Part shown: positions 10,067 through 18,966 of the stretch, piece by piece | How positions within the stretch are numbered: position 1 is the first letter of the stretch | How the letters are laid out: each line of letters starts with the position of its first letter | NCBI RefSeq assembly: GCF_028807635.1 | Contig: NZ_JARBAX010000002.1 | Coordinates: forward strand, 1,860,001-1,924,000 | DNA from: Streptomyces spiramyceticus | GTDB taxonomy: Bacteria; Actinomycetota; Actinomycetes; Streptomycetales; Streptomycetaceae | Reading direction: 5' to 3' | DNA: 64,000 nt | Program-made: the position numbers and the translations under genes | The notes under the pieces: model-generated | Told to the model about the DNA's origin: nothing | Database searches by the model: none | Seen by the model: the letters and a program-made list of their open reading frames with translations, nothing else

Positions 10067-10579
10067 ATGGATCGGGTGTTCGCAATCGCGTGGCAGTACG
10101 TCGTCGGTCTTGTCTCGCCCGAGGATCTGCCGATGGACGCGGCTCAGTTGCTGGCCGTCGGCTTGGATTCTCCCGCACTGCGTGACCTGGCGGGACGTTC
10201 CCGACGCGACGACACCGCCGAGATCAGAGGACTGTTCCGGCAAGCCGTAGGCGAGCTCGGCACTGCCATCCCCGACGAGGAGACCGCCGAACGCTGCCTT
10301 CTCCATTACCTGGCAGGCCAACTGGCGGCCGGCGCCATGACGCCCGGAGAGGTGGCAGCCAGAGTCTGGCAGGGCCTGACAGCAGCGCAAACCGGTCCCG
10401 AACGCGCGTTACTTCAGGCTGTGGGCGACGAGTACCACGTCGACTTCATCTCGGGCGAGCAACCTGACGCCTTCCACGCTTGGGAGACCGCGCTCCGCTC
10501 GGCAGCGGAGCGGCTCAACCAGACAACCTCCGCCGAGGTCAGCGCCCTCCACGAAAGATCACGCTCGGCAGCAGGCTGA
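10067..10579 (+). CDS. hypothetical protein
   Basis: The roughly 170-aa acidic protein is not one I recognise. It is mostly predicted helix, with DRVFAIAWQYVVGLVSPEDL at the start, an AELGTAIPDEETAERCLLHYL-like middle, and a C-terminal segment TALRSAAERLNQTTS. No membrane segment or signal is visible. Codon use is typical for a high-GC actinomycete gene. ATGs at 10058 and 10067 are both possible; an AGGA nine bases before the second favours it. A strong hairpin follows the stop. Confidence 0.6.
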   Translation: MDRVFAIAWQYVVGLVSPEDLPMDAAQLLAVGLDSPALRDLAGRSRRDDTAEIRGLFRQAVGELGTAIPDEETAERCLLHYLAGQLAAGAMTPGEVAARVWQGLTAAQTGPERALLQAVGDEYHVDFISGEQPDAFHAWETALRSAAERLNQTTSAEVSALHERSRSAAG

Positions 10580-10592
10580 CCACAGCCAAGAC

Positions 10593-10626
10593 GGCGGGAC
10601 CCGTTCCCGGACCGCCTGGTCCCGCC
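10593..10626 (+). terminator. hairpin terminator after the 10067 gene
   Basis: Perfect 9-bp arms GGCGGGACC and GGTCCCGCC are separated by a 16-base loop, 14 bases after the stop codon. There is no U tract, which is common for actinomycete terminators. Confidence 0.6.
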
Positions 10627-10724
10627 GGCCCCACGCACTCGCTGTTTGACAGGCCAGCTCATGGGAAGTCTGCCAAGTCGATGTGTTCGTTTCCGACCGG
10701 TGACTGGTGGAGGCAACCGGCTTG

Positions 10725-11125
10725 GGTTGCCCGTGAGCTGGGGGTCCCTTCGTACTTCGAGTTCTACCGCTCGCCGGACGCCCCCGACGGTGTCGGGCTG
10801 CACCACGGCCGGCCCAACCGGCTGGCGCTGCGCACCTTTTCGAAGGCGTACGGGCTGGCCGGGCTGCGCGTGGAGGCGGAACTCTTCGAGCGGGTGGAAC
10901 GGATCGTCGCGGAGCGGGGGCGGACCCGCGAGGCGCTCCTCGGACTCGGCTGGGATGTGCTGCCCAGTGAGACCAACTTCCTGTGGCTGCCGACGGGAGC
11001 GATGCCTCGGCGTCGGTGGCTCAGGAGTGGGAACGGCGCGGTCTGCTGGTCCGAGCCTTCCCGGGCAGCGGCCTGCGGGTGACCGTGGGCAGCCCCAAGG
11101 CGAACGACCTGCTGATCGCGGCAGC
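10725..11125 (+). pseudogene. histidinol-phosphate aminotransferase (HisC-like) relic
   Basis: Two frames carry HisC-type sequence: ALRTFSKAYGLAGLRV (the PLP-lysine motif) with LLGLGWDVLPSETNFLWLP in one frame, then ASVAQEWERRGLLVRAFPG and LRVTVGSPKANDLLI in another. The stretch that normally lies between GLRVG and EAELFERV is missing, and the N-terminal half is gone. The relic therefore combines a 5' truncation, an internal deletion and a frameshift near 11005. Its parent family catalyses PLP-dependent transamination of imidazole acetol phosphate or related substrates. Confidence 0.75.
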
Positions 11126-11247
11126 CCCTTTGCCTGTTCTCGCGTATATGTGCATCGCAGTCAACTGTGCGCCGTCCTCCTTCTCGCCGCGAAGGATACC
11201 CGAGTGCCTTCCGGCAGAGCAGCAGCGCCAGGTAGGCGGTACGCCGG

Positions 11248-11529
11248 TCAGGTCTCGATCACTGCATCGCAGTCGGGGCAGATCACGGATGCATACTCCG
11301 TGGGGTACCAGGGCGCCCCAGAGTGCTCGGAGAGCTTCCAGTCGGCCGTCTCCATGGCGAAGGTGTCCTTGCCGCAGAGAGTCCGCGGTCCGGTCGTGGC
11401 GGGTGCTCCTGGGGCGGAGGGCGCCGCGTGCACCCTGCGGACGGGCCGTTCCGCACCAGCCGGTGTCCGCAGGGAAGAGCGCGTGGCCATCGGCTTGTCG
11501 AGCTCGTACACGACGACGATGTCGCTCAT
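11248..11529 (-). CDS. small CxxC hypothetical protein
   Basis: The 93-aa product begins MSDIVVVYELDKPMATRSSL and ends with VICPDCDAVIET. It has a C-terminal CPDC pair and an earlier single Cys (TLCGKDTF), suggesting a small metal-binding or regulatory fold. The function is not recognised. It is followed on the same strand, 54 bases away on its promoter side, by the YceI gene, so the two might share a transcript. Confidence 0.55.
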   Translation of the reverse strand: MSDIVVVYELDKPMATRSSLRTPAGAERPVRRVHAAPSAPGAPATTGPRTLCGKDTFAMETADWKLSEHSGAPWYPTEYASVICPDCDAVIET

Positions 11530-11583
11530 GCCTCCACAGTAGCCCGCCGCGCGGCCGTCCCGCCCGCAGCCTCGATCCGGTGC

Positions 11584-12309
11584 TCATCCAGCCTCGTCCA
11601 CCGGTTCGAGCCCGGTCACATCGAACTCCACCCTGATCTCGTCGGCCAGCCGCAACGCACCCAGGAACGCGGTGTAGGGCTTGATTCCCCAGGTGGATTG
11701 AGTGACGGTCGCCCAGCCGTGCAACAGCCTGTCGTCATTGCTCTTCCCGTGCACCGTCACCGGGTGGATCCGGGCCTTGATGGTGAGCTCGCCGGTGATC
11801 TCGAAGGACTGCGGAGTTCCCGTGATACGGGTGGAACGGAAGGTGATCGTGGGGTGCTCTGCGGTGTGCAGCAGAGCACTGCCCTCGAGAGTCCGTTTGA
11901 TTTCGGCCCGGTCGGCATCGGTGAGCGCCTTCAGCCCGCCCGTTCCCTCCCGGACCTCCAACGAGCCTGTCTCGACCGTCACACTCACCGACGACCCATC
12001 GGGGTCGGCGACGGCCACCACCGCCTCCCCGGACCATCGGGTGGCCTCGATCGTGAGGTCGTGCCCTGCCCTGCGGCCCAGCCCGGCGCGGCTGGTCCTG
12101 ATCAAGAGGCGGCCGGTCGACGGCCCGAGCCGGTACGTTCCGTCTGCCAGCGTCACAGTGCCGAAGGTACGGGCGGATACGGCCGTCGCTGGCGAAGCAG
12201 TCCGGTCGGCGTGTCCCTCGTATGTCCAGTTGGCACCGCGCCGCAGCAGGGCCGGATGCCCAGGTCGCGGCCACTGCCCGCCCGTCCGACCTCTCATCAG
12301 CGTCTGCAA
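11584..12309 (-). CDS. YceI family (lipocalin-like polyisoprenoid-binding) protein
   Basis: From about residue 52 the protein reads LADGTYRLGPSTGRLLIRT and continues as a YceI beta-barrel: AGHDLTIEATRWSG, a VTVETGSLEVREG strand, a SALLHTAEHPTITFRST strand, then GELTIKARIHPVTVHG and SQSTWGIKPYTAFLGAL-like sequence. Family members bind isoprenoid-like ligands or act in stress tolerance. The actinomycete form here has no signal peptide, so it is probably cytoplasmic. The true start may be an internal GTG near 12172, since the first 45 residues do not look like the family. Confidence 0.8.
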   Translation of the reverse strand: MQTLMRGRTGGQWPRPGHPALLRRGANWTYEGHADRTASPATAVSARTFGTVTLADGTYRLGPSTGRLLIRTSRAGLGRRAGHDLTIEATRWSGEAVVAVADPDGSSVSVTVETGSLEVREGTGGLKALTDADRAEIKRTLEGSALLHTAEHPTITFRSTRITGTPQSFEITGELTIKARIHPVTVHGKSNDDRLLHGWATVTQSTWGIKPYTAFLGALRLADEIRVEFDVTGLEPVDEAG

Positions 12310-12713
12310 CGGCGCCTCTCGGGCCCAGTGACACCCCCCAGGTCATCGGTTCCAATGCCGTTGCTTTAGCGGTCGTTCCCACCGGTGGTGCAGGGTGACG
12401 ACGACGGGTGGACGGTGGCGGCTGCTGGGTTCGCCGGGAGCCTTGCTGCCGTAGCCGGTGATACATGACGGGATCTTGCGGGGGCGGTCACGGGGCCGGC
12501 GGCGAGGCAGGAGACTGTGGCCGATCTCGGCGAGTCAGGGGTGCCGGTCGCGTCTGCGGGCCGAGGGGGGAAAGCCACACAGTCGGCGCGCGGTTAGCCT
12601 TTGTCGTCGAGGCAGCGGACGCGCGTGAGACCGAGGCTTATGAGGGATTTGGTGGATTCGGCGAAGTGCTCGAAAACCGTGTGGGCCAGCCATAGAGTCG
12701 CAGGTCACGGAGT
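12310..12713. other. no supported gene
   Basis: About 400 bases between the YceI gene and the lone CRISPR repeat. Frames are open in places, but none has convincing codon bias, a ribosome site or recognisable sequence. The last 30 bases could be the leader-side flank of the CRISPR repeat. Confidence 0.5.
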
Positions 12714-12742
12714 CTGCTCCCCGCGCATGCGGGGATGGTCCC
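12714..12742 (+). CRISPR. solitary type I-E CRISPR repeat (29 nt)
   Basis: The 29 bases contain the stem-loop CCCCGCGCATGCGGGG followed by ATGGTCCC and preceded by CTGCT. This is the form of the type I-E repeat common in Streptomyces. The stem arms pair perfectly around CGCATGCG. No second copy is visible within 200 bases on either side, and no cas gene is in the window. It is therefore a remnant or a lone repeat. What follows after about 32 bases, one spacer length, is the tnpB-like relic. Confidence 0.7.
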
Positions 12743-12774
12743 AAGCAGCGGGGGCACCAAATGTGTCGGCGACG

Positions 12775-13082
12775 CTATGACCTGCGTCCACCGCGCGGAG
12801 ACTGCCGAATGCCGCAAGGAGAAGCTGGCCCTCGGCCTGCGGGTGGACAGCGGCCCCGACGAGTCGTTCTGCCGCAGCTCGTGCGCCAATCTGGTCTACA
12901 CCGACCGCGACATCGCTCAGCGACGCAGCAAGATCCCCGCCTGGGAGGCAGCGGCAGACGATCCCCTCGCACCGCTGCCGCGGCGGGCTCGTGCCGCCGC
13001 TCTCGTCGCACAGGCCCGCTCGGTCATCGATGCCCACGAGGCGACCCGGCCCGTCAACAGGCAAGGTGGTGACGCAGCATGA
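12775..13082 (+). pseudogene. C-terminal stump of a Tn554-type tyrosine recombinase (TnpB-like)
   Basis: The frame reads TCVHRAETAECRKEKLALGL, FCRSSCANLVYTDRDIAQ and an Arg/Ala-rich tail. Cys residues are spaced as in the C-terminal zinc-like region of the large integrases that precede tnpC-like genes in Streptomyces transposons. The recombinase domain with its R-H-R-Y residues is absent. The stop TGA overlaps the ATG of the next gene (ATGA), as in an intact tnpB-tnpC pair. Confidence 0.55.
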
Positions 13083-13525
13083 CGCGCAGGAGCAGAAACA
13101 GGGACGCCGAACGCACAGCGATCCGCGCCGCTGCTGCCCGTCTGCTCGCCGGCACGCCATTGCGGTCGACGACCGGGAAGCTCACCGGCAGCGAGCTGAT
13201 CATCGAAAGCGGGCTGCGGCGGGACGCCGTCTACGGAGACCACAAAGACCTCATGGAGGAGTTCCAGGCCCAGGTCAAGGCCCGCTCCTCCACGCCGGAT
13301 GCGGTCCGGAAGGTCGCCGAGGAGAACGTCGCACTGAAGCAGGAGCTCAAGGACGCCAAGGCGGCGCTGGCTGCAGAGCGGGAGAAGAACTCGGCACTGG
13401 TGCGGATGGCCGCCGAGCAGTCACTCGAACTGCAGCAGGCCCGCGCCGAGCTCGAATCCATTCAAGACGTACCCCGGCTGCCCGGGGCGCGTTCTCCACG
13501 GCTTCCTCCGCGGCGGCGTCGGTGA
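13079..13525 (+). CDS. TnpC-like / DUF6262-type transposon accessory protein
   Basis: The 148-aa basic protein begins MTRRSRNRDAERTAIRAAA and contains RLLAGTPLRSTTGKLTGSEL, a helix-turn-helix-like segment, then a long charged coiled coil (residues 75-130). It is the usual partner of Tn554-type tyrosine recombinases, where TnpC influences the orientation and efficiency of transposition. The last 20 residues (VPRLPGARSPRLPPRRRR) are low-complexity and may be a frameshifted or truncated end. It overlaps the tnpB stump by 4 bases. Without an intact recombinase it is probably an orphan. Confidence 0.6.
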   Translation: MTRRSRNRDAERTAIRAAAARLLAGTPLRSTTGKLTGSELIIESGLRRDAVYGDHKDLMEEFQAQVKARSSTPDAVRKVAEENVALKQELKDAKAALAAEREKNSALVRMAAEQSLELQQARAELESIQDVPRLPGARSPRLPPRRRR

Positions 13526-13595
13526 CCTGGCCTTCCCAAGCAGCCGTCCGCGATACGGTGCCCCGGCAGACCGCGCCGAGGGAAGGATGACGCTC

Positions 13596-14582
13596 ATGGA
13601 GTTCCGGCCCATCCCGCGGACACCCGGGGCGTTCCAGCAGTCCGTGACTGCGGAGGAGATCGAGGCGATCTGTCGCCGCGTCTTCGGACCGAGCGCCAAG
13701 GTCGCGTCGGCTTCCGAGCTCGGCACGGGGATGTACAACACGACGTATAGGGCCACCGTCGTCGGCCAAGAGCGGGAGGTGGTCGTGCGGATCGCTCCGG
13801 ATGCGGAGCGCCAGTTCATCTCGGAACGGGCCTTGATGCGCAACGAGTACGCCAGCCTGCCGTATCTCGCGGCGCTCGCGCCTCTGCTGCCGCGTGTCCT
13901 CGCGGCTGACTTCACTCACGAGGTCATCGGCCGGGACTACATGGTGCAGTCGTTCCTCGACGGCGTCCCGGCGTCCGAGCACCTGCGCACGTACCCGCGA
14001 TCGGCATGGCCGGTGTACTACCAGCAGCTCGGCGAGATCGCACGGCGTGTCCACGATGTCCGTGGCGCTGCTTTCGGCCCCATTGCCGGCCCGGCATATG
14101 GCAGATGGAGCGAGGCGGTCGTGGCTTCCTTGGAGGACATCGCCGCAGATCTGGAAGGCGTCGGTCTCGACGCATCCGATGTTCGCGAGGTCGTCACGGC
14201 AGCGCACCGCCATCAGGCCGTCCTTGACGAGATCACCGAGCCCCGGATGCTGGCTGGGGATCTGTGGCTCCCGAACACCCAGCTTGATCGTCATGCCCCG
14301 GAGCCCGTGATCACCGGCGCGTACGACTTCGACCGGACCTTGTGGGGCGATCCGGCAGCTGACTGGACCATCCGCATGGTCACGACCAAGGCCGATGAGC
14401 GCCAGGCGTTCTGGGAGACCTACGGCCCTCTGGAGCAGTCCGAGGCAGCGACCTGGCGCTCGAAGGTCTACGAAGCCCGGCACCTCGGCGCCGTCCGTCT
14501 GGAGCGCCACCGCCTCGGCAACAAGGAGGGCGTGCGGAACAGCTACGAGGCGCTGGCCCCGATCCTCGCCGCCGTGGGCTGA
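13596..14582 (+). CDS. aminoglycoside phosphotransferase family (APH-like kinase fold) protein
   Basis: The 328-aa protein has the APH/choline-kinase layout. It starts with a nucleotide-binding N-lobe (ASELGTGMYNTTYRATV, EVVVRIAP with the Lys position replaced by Arg). The C-lobe has the catalytic-loop-like MLAGDLWLPNTQL and the metal motif ITGAYDFDRTLWGDPAADW. The usual HxD is AGD here, so the His is missing but the Asp and Asn remain. The family phosphorylates aminoglycosides, homoserine, choline and other small hydroxyl compounds; the substrate is not predictable. GGAAGG about 9 bases before the ATG at 13596 favours it over the ATG at 13587. An MFS exporter follows on the same strand. Confidence 0.82.
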   Translation: MEFRPIPRTPGAFQQSVTAEEIEAICRRVFGPSAKVASASELGTGMYNTTYRATVVGQEREVVVRIAPDAERQFISERALMRNEYASLPYLAALAPLLPRVLAADFTHEVIGRDYMVQSFLDGVPASEHLRTYPRSAWPVYYQQLGEIARRVHDVRGAAFGPIAGPAYGRWSEAVVASLEDIAADLEGVGLDASDVREVVTAAHRHQAVLDEITEPRMLAGDLWLPNTQLDRHAPEPVITGAYDFDRTLWGDPAADWTIRMVTTKADERQAFWETYGPLEQSEAATWRSKVYEARHLGAVRLERHRLGNKEGVRNSYEALAPILAAVG

Positions 14583-14785
14583 GCAGCAACTCCTCGACGT
14601 CACCCAGCAGTTCCCGGCGACGAGCCGATAGTTGATCGTGTCGTGGCGGAATGCTGACGGCTGCCGAAAGGGGATGGGCTTTGTGGTGCATCGGCGACAG
14701 GTGATCTTCCTGGTGCCCTAGGGTTGGCGCCTGTCCCGGTGCCGGTCTGGCGCCGGGTCTCGTGCTTGCTGGGCGGAGTCGGATC

Positions 14786-16101
14786 ATGCGTATGCCGTGG
14801 TGGCCGGTTCGGAGCAGCTCTTCTCCGGTGCCGCGCATACCGCTGCGGACCAGGCTCAGGGAGGCGGGCGCGCCGCTCGCCGTCCGCTCGTTCCGGCTGC
14901 ACTTCACGGCGCGGATGCTGTCCTGGACCGGCTCGGCCGTGGCTCCGATCGGTATGGCGTTCGCGGTGCTGCACCTCGGCGGCGGGGCGTCCGGGCTCGG
15001 TCTGGTGCTTGCGGCCAACGTGGCGCCGCAGATCCTGCTCCTGCTAATCGGCGGTGTGGTGGCCGACCGGTGGTCGCGCGCCACCGTGATGGTGTGGACG
15101 AACATCCTCAGCGCCGGAGCGCAGGGCGTCGCGGCCGTCTTGCTGTGGACCGGCGCGGCGCAGGTGTGGCATCTGGTGGCGGTGTCCGCGTTGTGCGGTG
15201 CGGCGAGCAGCTTCTTCACCCCGGCCGCCGGCGGCGTCGTGGTGGAAGTGGTCCCGGCCGAGATGCGGTACGCGGCGAACGCGCTGCTTAAGATCGGCCA
15301 GAACACGGTCAAGATCGCCGGTCCTGCAGTGGGCGGCGTGCTGGTCGCCGCCGTCGGGTCGAGCTGGGTGATCGGCTGGGACGCGTTCACGTTCGCGGCG
15401 GCGGCCGTTCTGTGCGCCCGCCTCAACCTGGCCCCCACGAAGGCGAAGGTGCGCACCGGGTTCGTGGCTGATCTCCGTGAGGGATGGGGCGACTTCTGGT
15501 CTCGGCGCTGGCTGTGGGTGATGGTGCTCCAGGGCGCGGTCGTCGTACCGGTGTGGCTGGTCGGCTACCAGATGCTCGGCCCGGTCTACGGCGAGAACTA
15601 CCTGGGCGGCGCCGCGGGGTGGGGCTGGTGGTCAGCGCCTTCACCGGCGGCTTGGTGCTCGGCGCCACCGCGGCCCTGATGTGGAAGGTGCGGCGCGTCG
15701 GCGTGGTGGTGTGCGTGGGGACGGGAGCGATGTCGCTGCCGCTGGCGGCGATGGCCGCCCATCTGCCGCTCGTGCTCGTGGCGTTCGCCGCGTGCGCGGC
15801 CGGGACCGGCCTGTCCCTGAGCATGACGGTCTGGGCGAGTCTGGTCCAGGAGCGCATCCCCAAGGAGAAGCTGAGCCGGGTCATGTCGTACTCCACGCTC
15901 GGCCAGGTGCTGCCGGTCCCGCTGGGGTATCTGGCCGCCGGGCCGGCGAGCGCGCACTTCGGGGTGCGGGCGACGCTCGCCGCCGGGGCCGCCGCGATCG
16001 TGGCCGCCATGATCGTGCCGTTGCTGTTGCGTCAGGTCCGGGCGCTGACCCTCGCCCCGAGCGAAGCGGCGGAGGAGACGCTGGTGAGCGCGCCGAGGTA
16101 G
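14786..16101 (+). pseudogene. MFS exporter (DHA3-like), interrupted by one frameshift
   Basis: Two frames join into a 12-helix MFS protein of about 435 aa. The first frame runs from RLHFTARMLSWTGSAVAPIG through GGVVADRWSRATVMVW (the loop 2-3 motif), to about 15620. The second continues VGLVVSAFTGGLVLGATAAL to VRALTLAPSEAAEET. The break lies in GCGGGGTGGGGCTGG, where one extra base would restore the frame, so this may be a sequencing error and the gene intact. The start ATG at 14786 has GGAG upstream. The family exports macrolides and other antibiotics; a link to the convergent TfuA/YcaO genes is possible but not shown. Its 3' end overlaps the tfuA 3' end by 70 bases. Confidence 0.75.
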
Positions 16102-17399
16102 AAGGTGCGGTCGGTCTCGACGGCCGCGGTGAAGCTGCGCAGGCCGCGGTCGCGGGCGGCGGCGTCGCGCTCATCGAGGCCGGCGTCCGCGGGCTGGCCC
16201 CAGTGGGCGAGCAGGTGGGCGGAGATCCGGTCGGCAGACAGGTGGGCGATGCTGTGGCCCGGGTGCTCGGCCAGCGCGGCGGCGTTTGTCTGCAGGGCGT
16301 GCAGCACGTGGTCTTCCGTGGGCAGCTCGGCGTTGAACAGCGGGCCCGCTTCAGCGGGCGAGACCGGGTAGACGGGCCAGGCGTCGTCCAGGCGTGCCGA
16401 GCGCACCACGAGGCGGACCAGCTGCTCGCCCGGGTCGGCATGGGATCGCTCGTCGGCGGTGAGCCAGTAGGCGAGCTGCTCGTCCGTGAGATCGGCCAGC
16501 GCCAGGCCGCGGTGGGCCGCGAAGTCCTCAACGGCCCTCTCGTGGACGACGTGTTGGCCGTCTGCGGCGAGGAGAAGGGACAGGACCCGGGTGCGCCAAC
16601 GCCGGGGAAATGCGGGGTCGTAGAGCTGCTGGTGCTGGAGCAGCGGCAGGAACGGGAGGCCGCTGGCGGTGGCGGGGGCGAAGGCGGCGCTCCAGTAGCG
16701 GATGAAGCTGGTCTGCCACGGCTCCTGCGACCACCCCGGAGCCGTCGCCTCCGCGATGGCGAACGGTCCCTTGGCCAGGACGCGCAGGGCGGTCTCCGCG
16801 TCCTGGCGCTTGAGGTCGTGCGGGGTGCCGCATCCCCAGATGTCGGCTCTCGCGTAGACGTCGCCGACGCCACGCTCGGCCATGAGGCGGCCCAGCGCGG
16901 TGCGGGTCCGCCGGCCGTACGGAAGCCGGCGCGCGGTCTCGGTCAGTGCCTGCGCCTCGGGCTCGGTGATGCGGCCGGCGTCTGCGGCGTGTTCGAAGGC
17001 GGCACGGAGGTTCACCAGGGCCTGCGTCAGCGGCCGTCCGTCCGGCTCCTGTAGGACCGCGACGTCGTCGTCAGCGTCCAGCAGCCCACTACGGAAGGCC
17101 CGGTAGATCCGGCCGATGCCGACCATGCCGTACGGGGCCAGTTCGGCGGCGCGCAGCGCGCCCATGCTGGAAGCCCCGTAGACGGCGACCCCCTTGGCCA
17201 GGAGCATCAGGATCTCTTTGTGCCGCACCGGTGCGCTCTGGTGCCACAGCCCGTCGATGATCAGGACGCGGTCGCCGGCCTGCAGCCGAAGGCGGAGGAG
17301 GTCCCCGTGCTGGACGGGCGGGTGCACGACCGCGCCCGGCAGGATGCTCGTGATGCGGGCCGCGGTGATGGTCGGTCCGGCGAAGACATGCGTGCTCAT
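16032..17399 (-). CDS. TfuA-like protein (YcaO partner)
   Basis: The 455-aa product has a TfuA core at residues 1-125: MSTHVFAGPTITAARI, PPVQHGDLL, DRVLIIDGLWHQSAPVRHKE, AVYGASSMGALRAAELAPYG, MVGIGRIYRAF and DADDDVAVLQ. A long helical C-terminal extension follows. TfuA proteins work with YcaO enzymes to install thioamides in RiPP peptides and in methyl-coenzyme M reductase, probably by supplying sulfide. The ATG overlaps the ancestral YcaO stop as TGATG, a coupled arrangement. As read, an upstream shift puts YcaO and TfuA into one continuous frame, so a fused product could be made. No precursor peptide was found nearby. Confidence 0.85.
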   Translation of the reverse strand: MSTHVFAGPTITAARITSILPGAVVHPPVQHGDLLRLRLQAGDRVLIIDGLWHQSAPVRHKEILMLLAKGVAVYGASSMGALRAAELAPYGMVGIGRIYRAFRSGLLDADDDVAVLQEPDGRPLTQALVNLRAAFEHAADAGRITEPEAQALTETARRLPYGRRTRTALGRLMAERGVGDVYARADIWGCGTPHDLKRQDAETALRVLAKGPFAIAEATAPGWSQEPWQTSFIRYWSAAFAPATASGLPFLPLLQHQQLYDPAFPRRWRTRVLSLLLAADGQHVVHERAVEDFAAHRGLALADLTDEQLAYWLTADERSHADPGEQLVRLVVRSARLDDAWPVYPVSPAEAGPLFNAELPTEDHVLHALQTNAAALAEHPGHSIAHLSADRISAHLLAHWGQPADAGLDERDAAARDRGLRSFTAAVETDRTFYLGALTSVSSAASLGARVSART

Positions 17400-18265
17400 C
17401 AGGGCACCTGCTTCGGGCGGGGCACGGTGTGCCGGGCGGTGTAGAGCAGGGATGGGGCCGCACACCTTGACCATGGCGAACTCCGCGCGCGCGTACGGGC
17501 CCCAGGTCAGATCCACCACCAGCGGCGCCCGTCCGGTCGCGGTGGTCACGGCAGTCGCCATATCGTGCGCGAGCTGGGTGTCGGTGTCGGCGGGGGCGCC
17601 GTAGTGGCTCGCGATCTCCGGCCACGGCATCGAGTCCCCGGCGGAGGGAGCGGGCGCACGGTGCGGGCCGGGCCGGTAGACGAGCGGCTGGTTGTCCTCG
17701 CGGCTCCCGCTGATCAGCGTGAGCCGGGTCTGCGCGGCCTCGGTGATCGCCCGCGACAAGGCGATGCCCGGGTCCGGGTGGGCGCCGGAACCGGCGACGA
17801 CGGCCGCTGACTGGTCCTCGCGCCACAGGTGGCAGCACATCACCGCAACGCCGTACCGGTTGGGTACGTGTCGCAGTTCCCACCAGCATCCTCGCTCGGC
17901 GAGCCGCTCCAGCAGCGCGGCACAGTACGGGGCCTTCACCGCCGACGCGTCCACCAGCTCGGCCTGGCCCTCGTCGGTGAGGCCGGACAAGACGTCGCGC
18001 TCGATCACCTCGCACAGCCCGTGCACGATCGCCTCGGCCCTCGTGTTCCCGGACGCCAGGCCGTTCGTGGAGGCGCTGGGCAGATGCTGGCGCCACGCGT
18101 CGTGGACCGTGCGGCCCAGCCGCACCGCTGCCTCGGGCACGAAGGTCTCGGCGTCGTCGAGCGCAGAGCGCGCGGTGATCCAGTCCAGGCGCACGCGGTC
18201 GGTCAACAGACTGCCGGGATGCTGCTCCAAGTCAGCGACCGCGTACGACAATTGGAGGTCGGCCG
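17400..18265 (-). pseudogene. YcaO cyclodehydratase, N-terminally truncated
   Basis: The frame carries the second half of a TfuA-associated YcaO protein: DLQLSYAVADLEQHPGSLLTD, TNGLASGNTRAEAIVHGLCE with VIERD (an ATP/Mg-binding segment), SRAITEAAQTRLTLISGSRED, and DLTWGPYARAEFAMVKVCGP. The N-terminal third, with the first ATP-binding glutamates, is absent: sequence identity ends near 18265 and gives way to an antisense HEAT-repeat stump. Near 17440 a one-base shift removes the native end (LLYTARHTVPRPKQVP then TGA) and reads into tfuA. YcaO enzymes phosphorylate the peptide amide backbone. This copy should be inactive. Confidence 0.8.
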
Positions 18266-18289
18266 CAGGGGTGGCGGCGAGGGAGGCAG

Positions 18290-18662
18290 GCGGGATGCCC
18301 TTGCGAACCCCGACGCCGTGGTCCGTGGGTATGCGGCTTTGGCGCTCGGTACATGTGGTGTGGCCGATGCGGTCCCGGCGCTCATCGACATGATCGTGGA
18401 GGGAAGGAACGACACCGATGCAGCCGATGCACTGAGCGTGCTGGCGAGCGACACCGCGACGGCAGATCAGATCGCGACCAGGCTCGTCGACCGCCTTGCC
18501 GACGACACAACCAAGGCACCTGCACGCGGGCGGCTTGCCCAAGCACTGGCGGACATTCCGGGGACGACGGCGTCACGTGCCCTCGTGGAGCTGTCGCATG
18601 ACGAGGACCGTGCTGTTGCGCTGACTGCCGCATACCTTCTTCAGCTCCGCGACGTGGGGTGA
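18290..18662 (+). pseudogene. HEAT-repeat protein, C-terminal stump
   Basis: The plus frame reads LANPDAVVRGYAALALG, TCGVADAVPALIDMIVEGRN, RLVDRLADDTTKAPARGRLA and SRALVELSHDEDRAVALTAA, a typical HEAT/Armadillo-like helical repeat end. The 5' part is missing and is replaced by the antisense YcaO fragment. This is the other side of the junction that truncated YcaO. Function of the parent gene is unknown; such repeats serve as protein-binding scaffolds. Confidence 0.65.
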
Positions 18663-18927
18663 CAGAATCTTTCCCCGGTTGCCCCGCACGAGTCCCGCGG
18701 GGCGGAGGGGGCCTGGACCTGTCGCCGTCCGCCGAAGGGGGACAGCGGACCAAGGGACGTCGTTCACGCCACTGGCTCCCGCTCCGGGCGGACCCGACGG
18801 AGCCACCTGGATCGGTCCGTCCACCGGCCGCTCATGCTTCCGGGGCCCGGAGCACGCCTCCGACCGCTTTGGGCCTCTCCAGGCTGCTTTCCACAGATGC
18901 GAGTTGACCGAACCCAACCGGGGCGGT

Positions 18928-18954
18928 GTTTCATAGGCGGACCGCCTATGAAAC
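18928..18954. promoter_or_regulatory. 27-nt perfect palindrome
   Basis: Arms GTTTCATAGGCGG and CCGCCTATGAAAC flank a single central A. The site lies 12 bases beyond the stop of the pentapeptide-repeat gene. There is no U tract, so it could be a terminator-like hairpin, a regulator site or a recombination site. Confidence 0.5.
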
Positions 18955-18966
18955 GCATGCCGAACA

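Noticed and set aside
12714..12900. A full CRISPR array
   Set aside because: Only one repeat is present; no second copy follows after the first spacer-length segment and no cas genes are in the window.
15681..17054. 457-codon plus-strand frame
   Set aside because: It runs over the MFS 3' end in the wrong frame and then antisense to tfuA.
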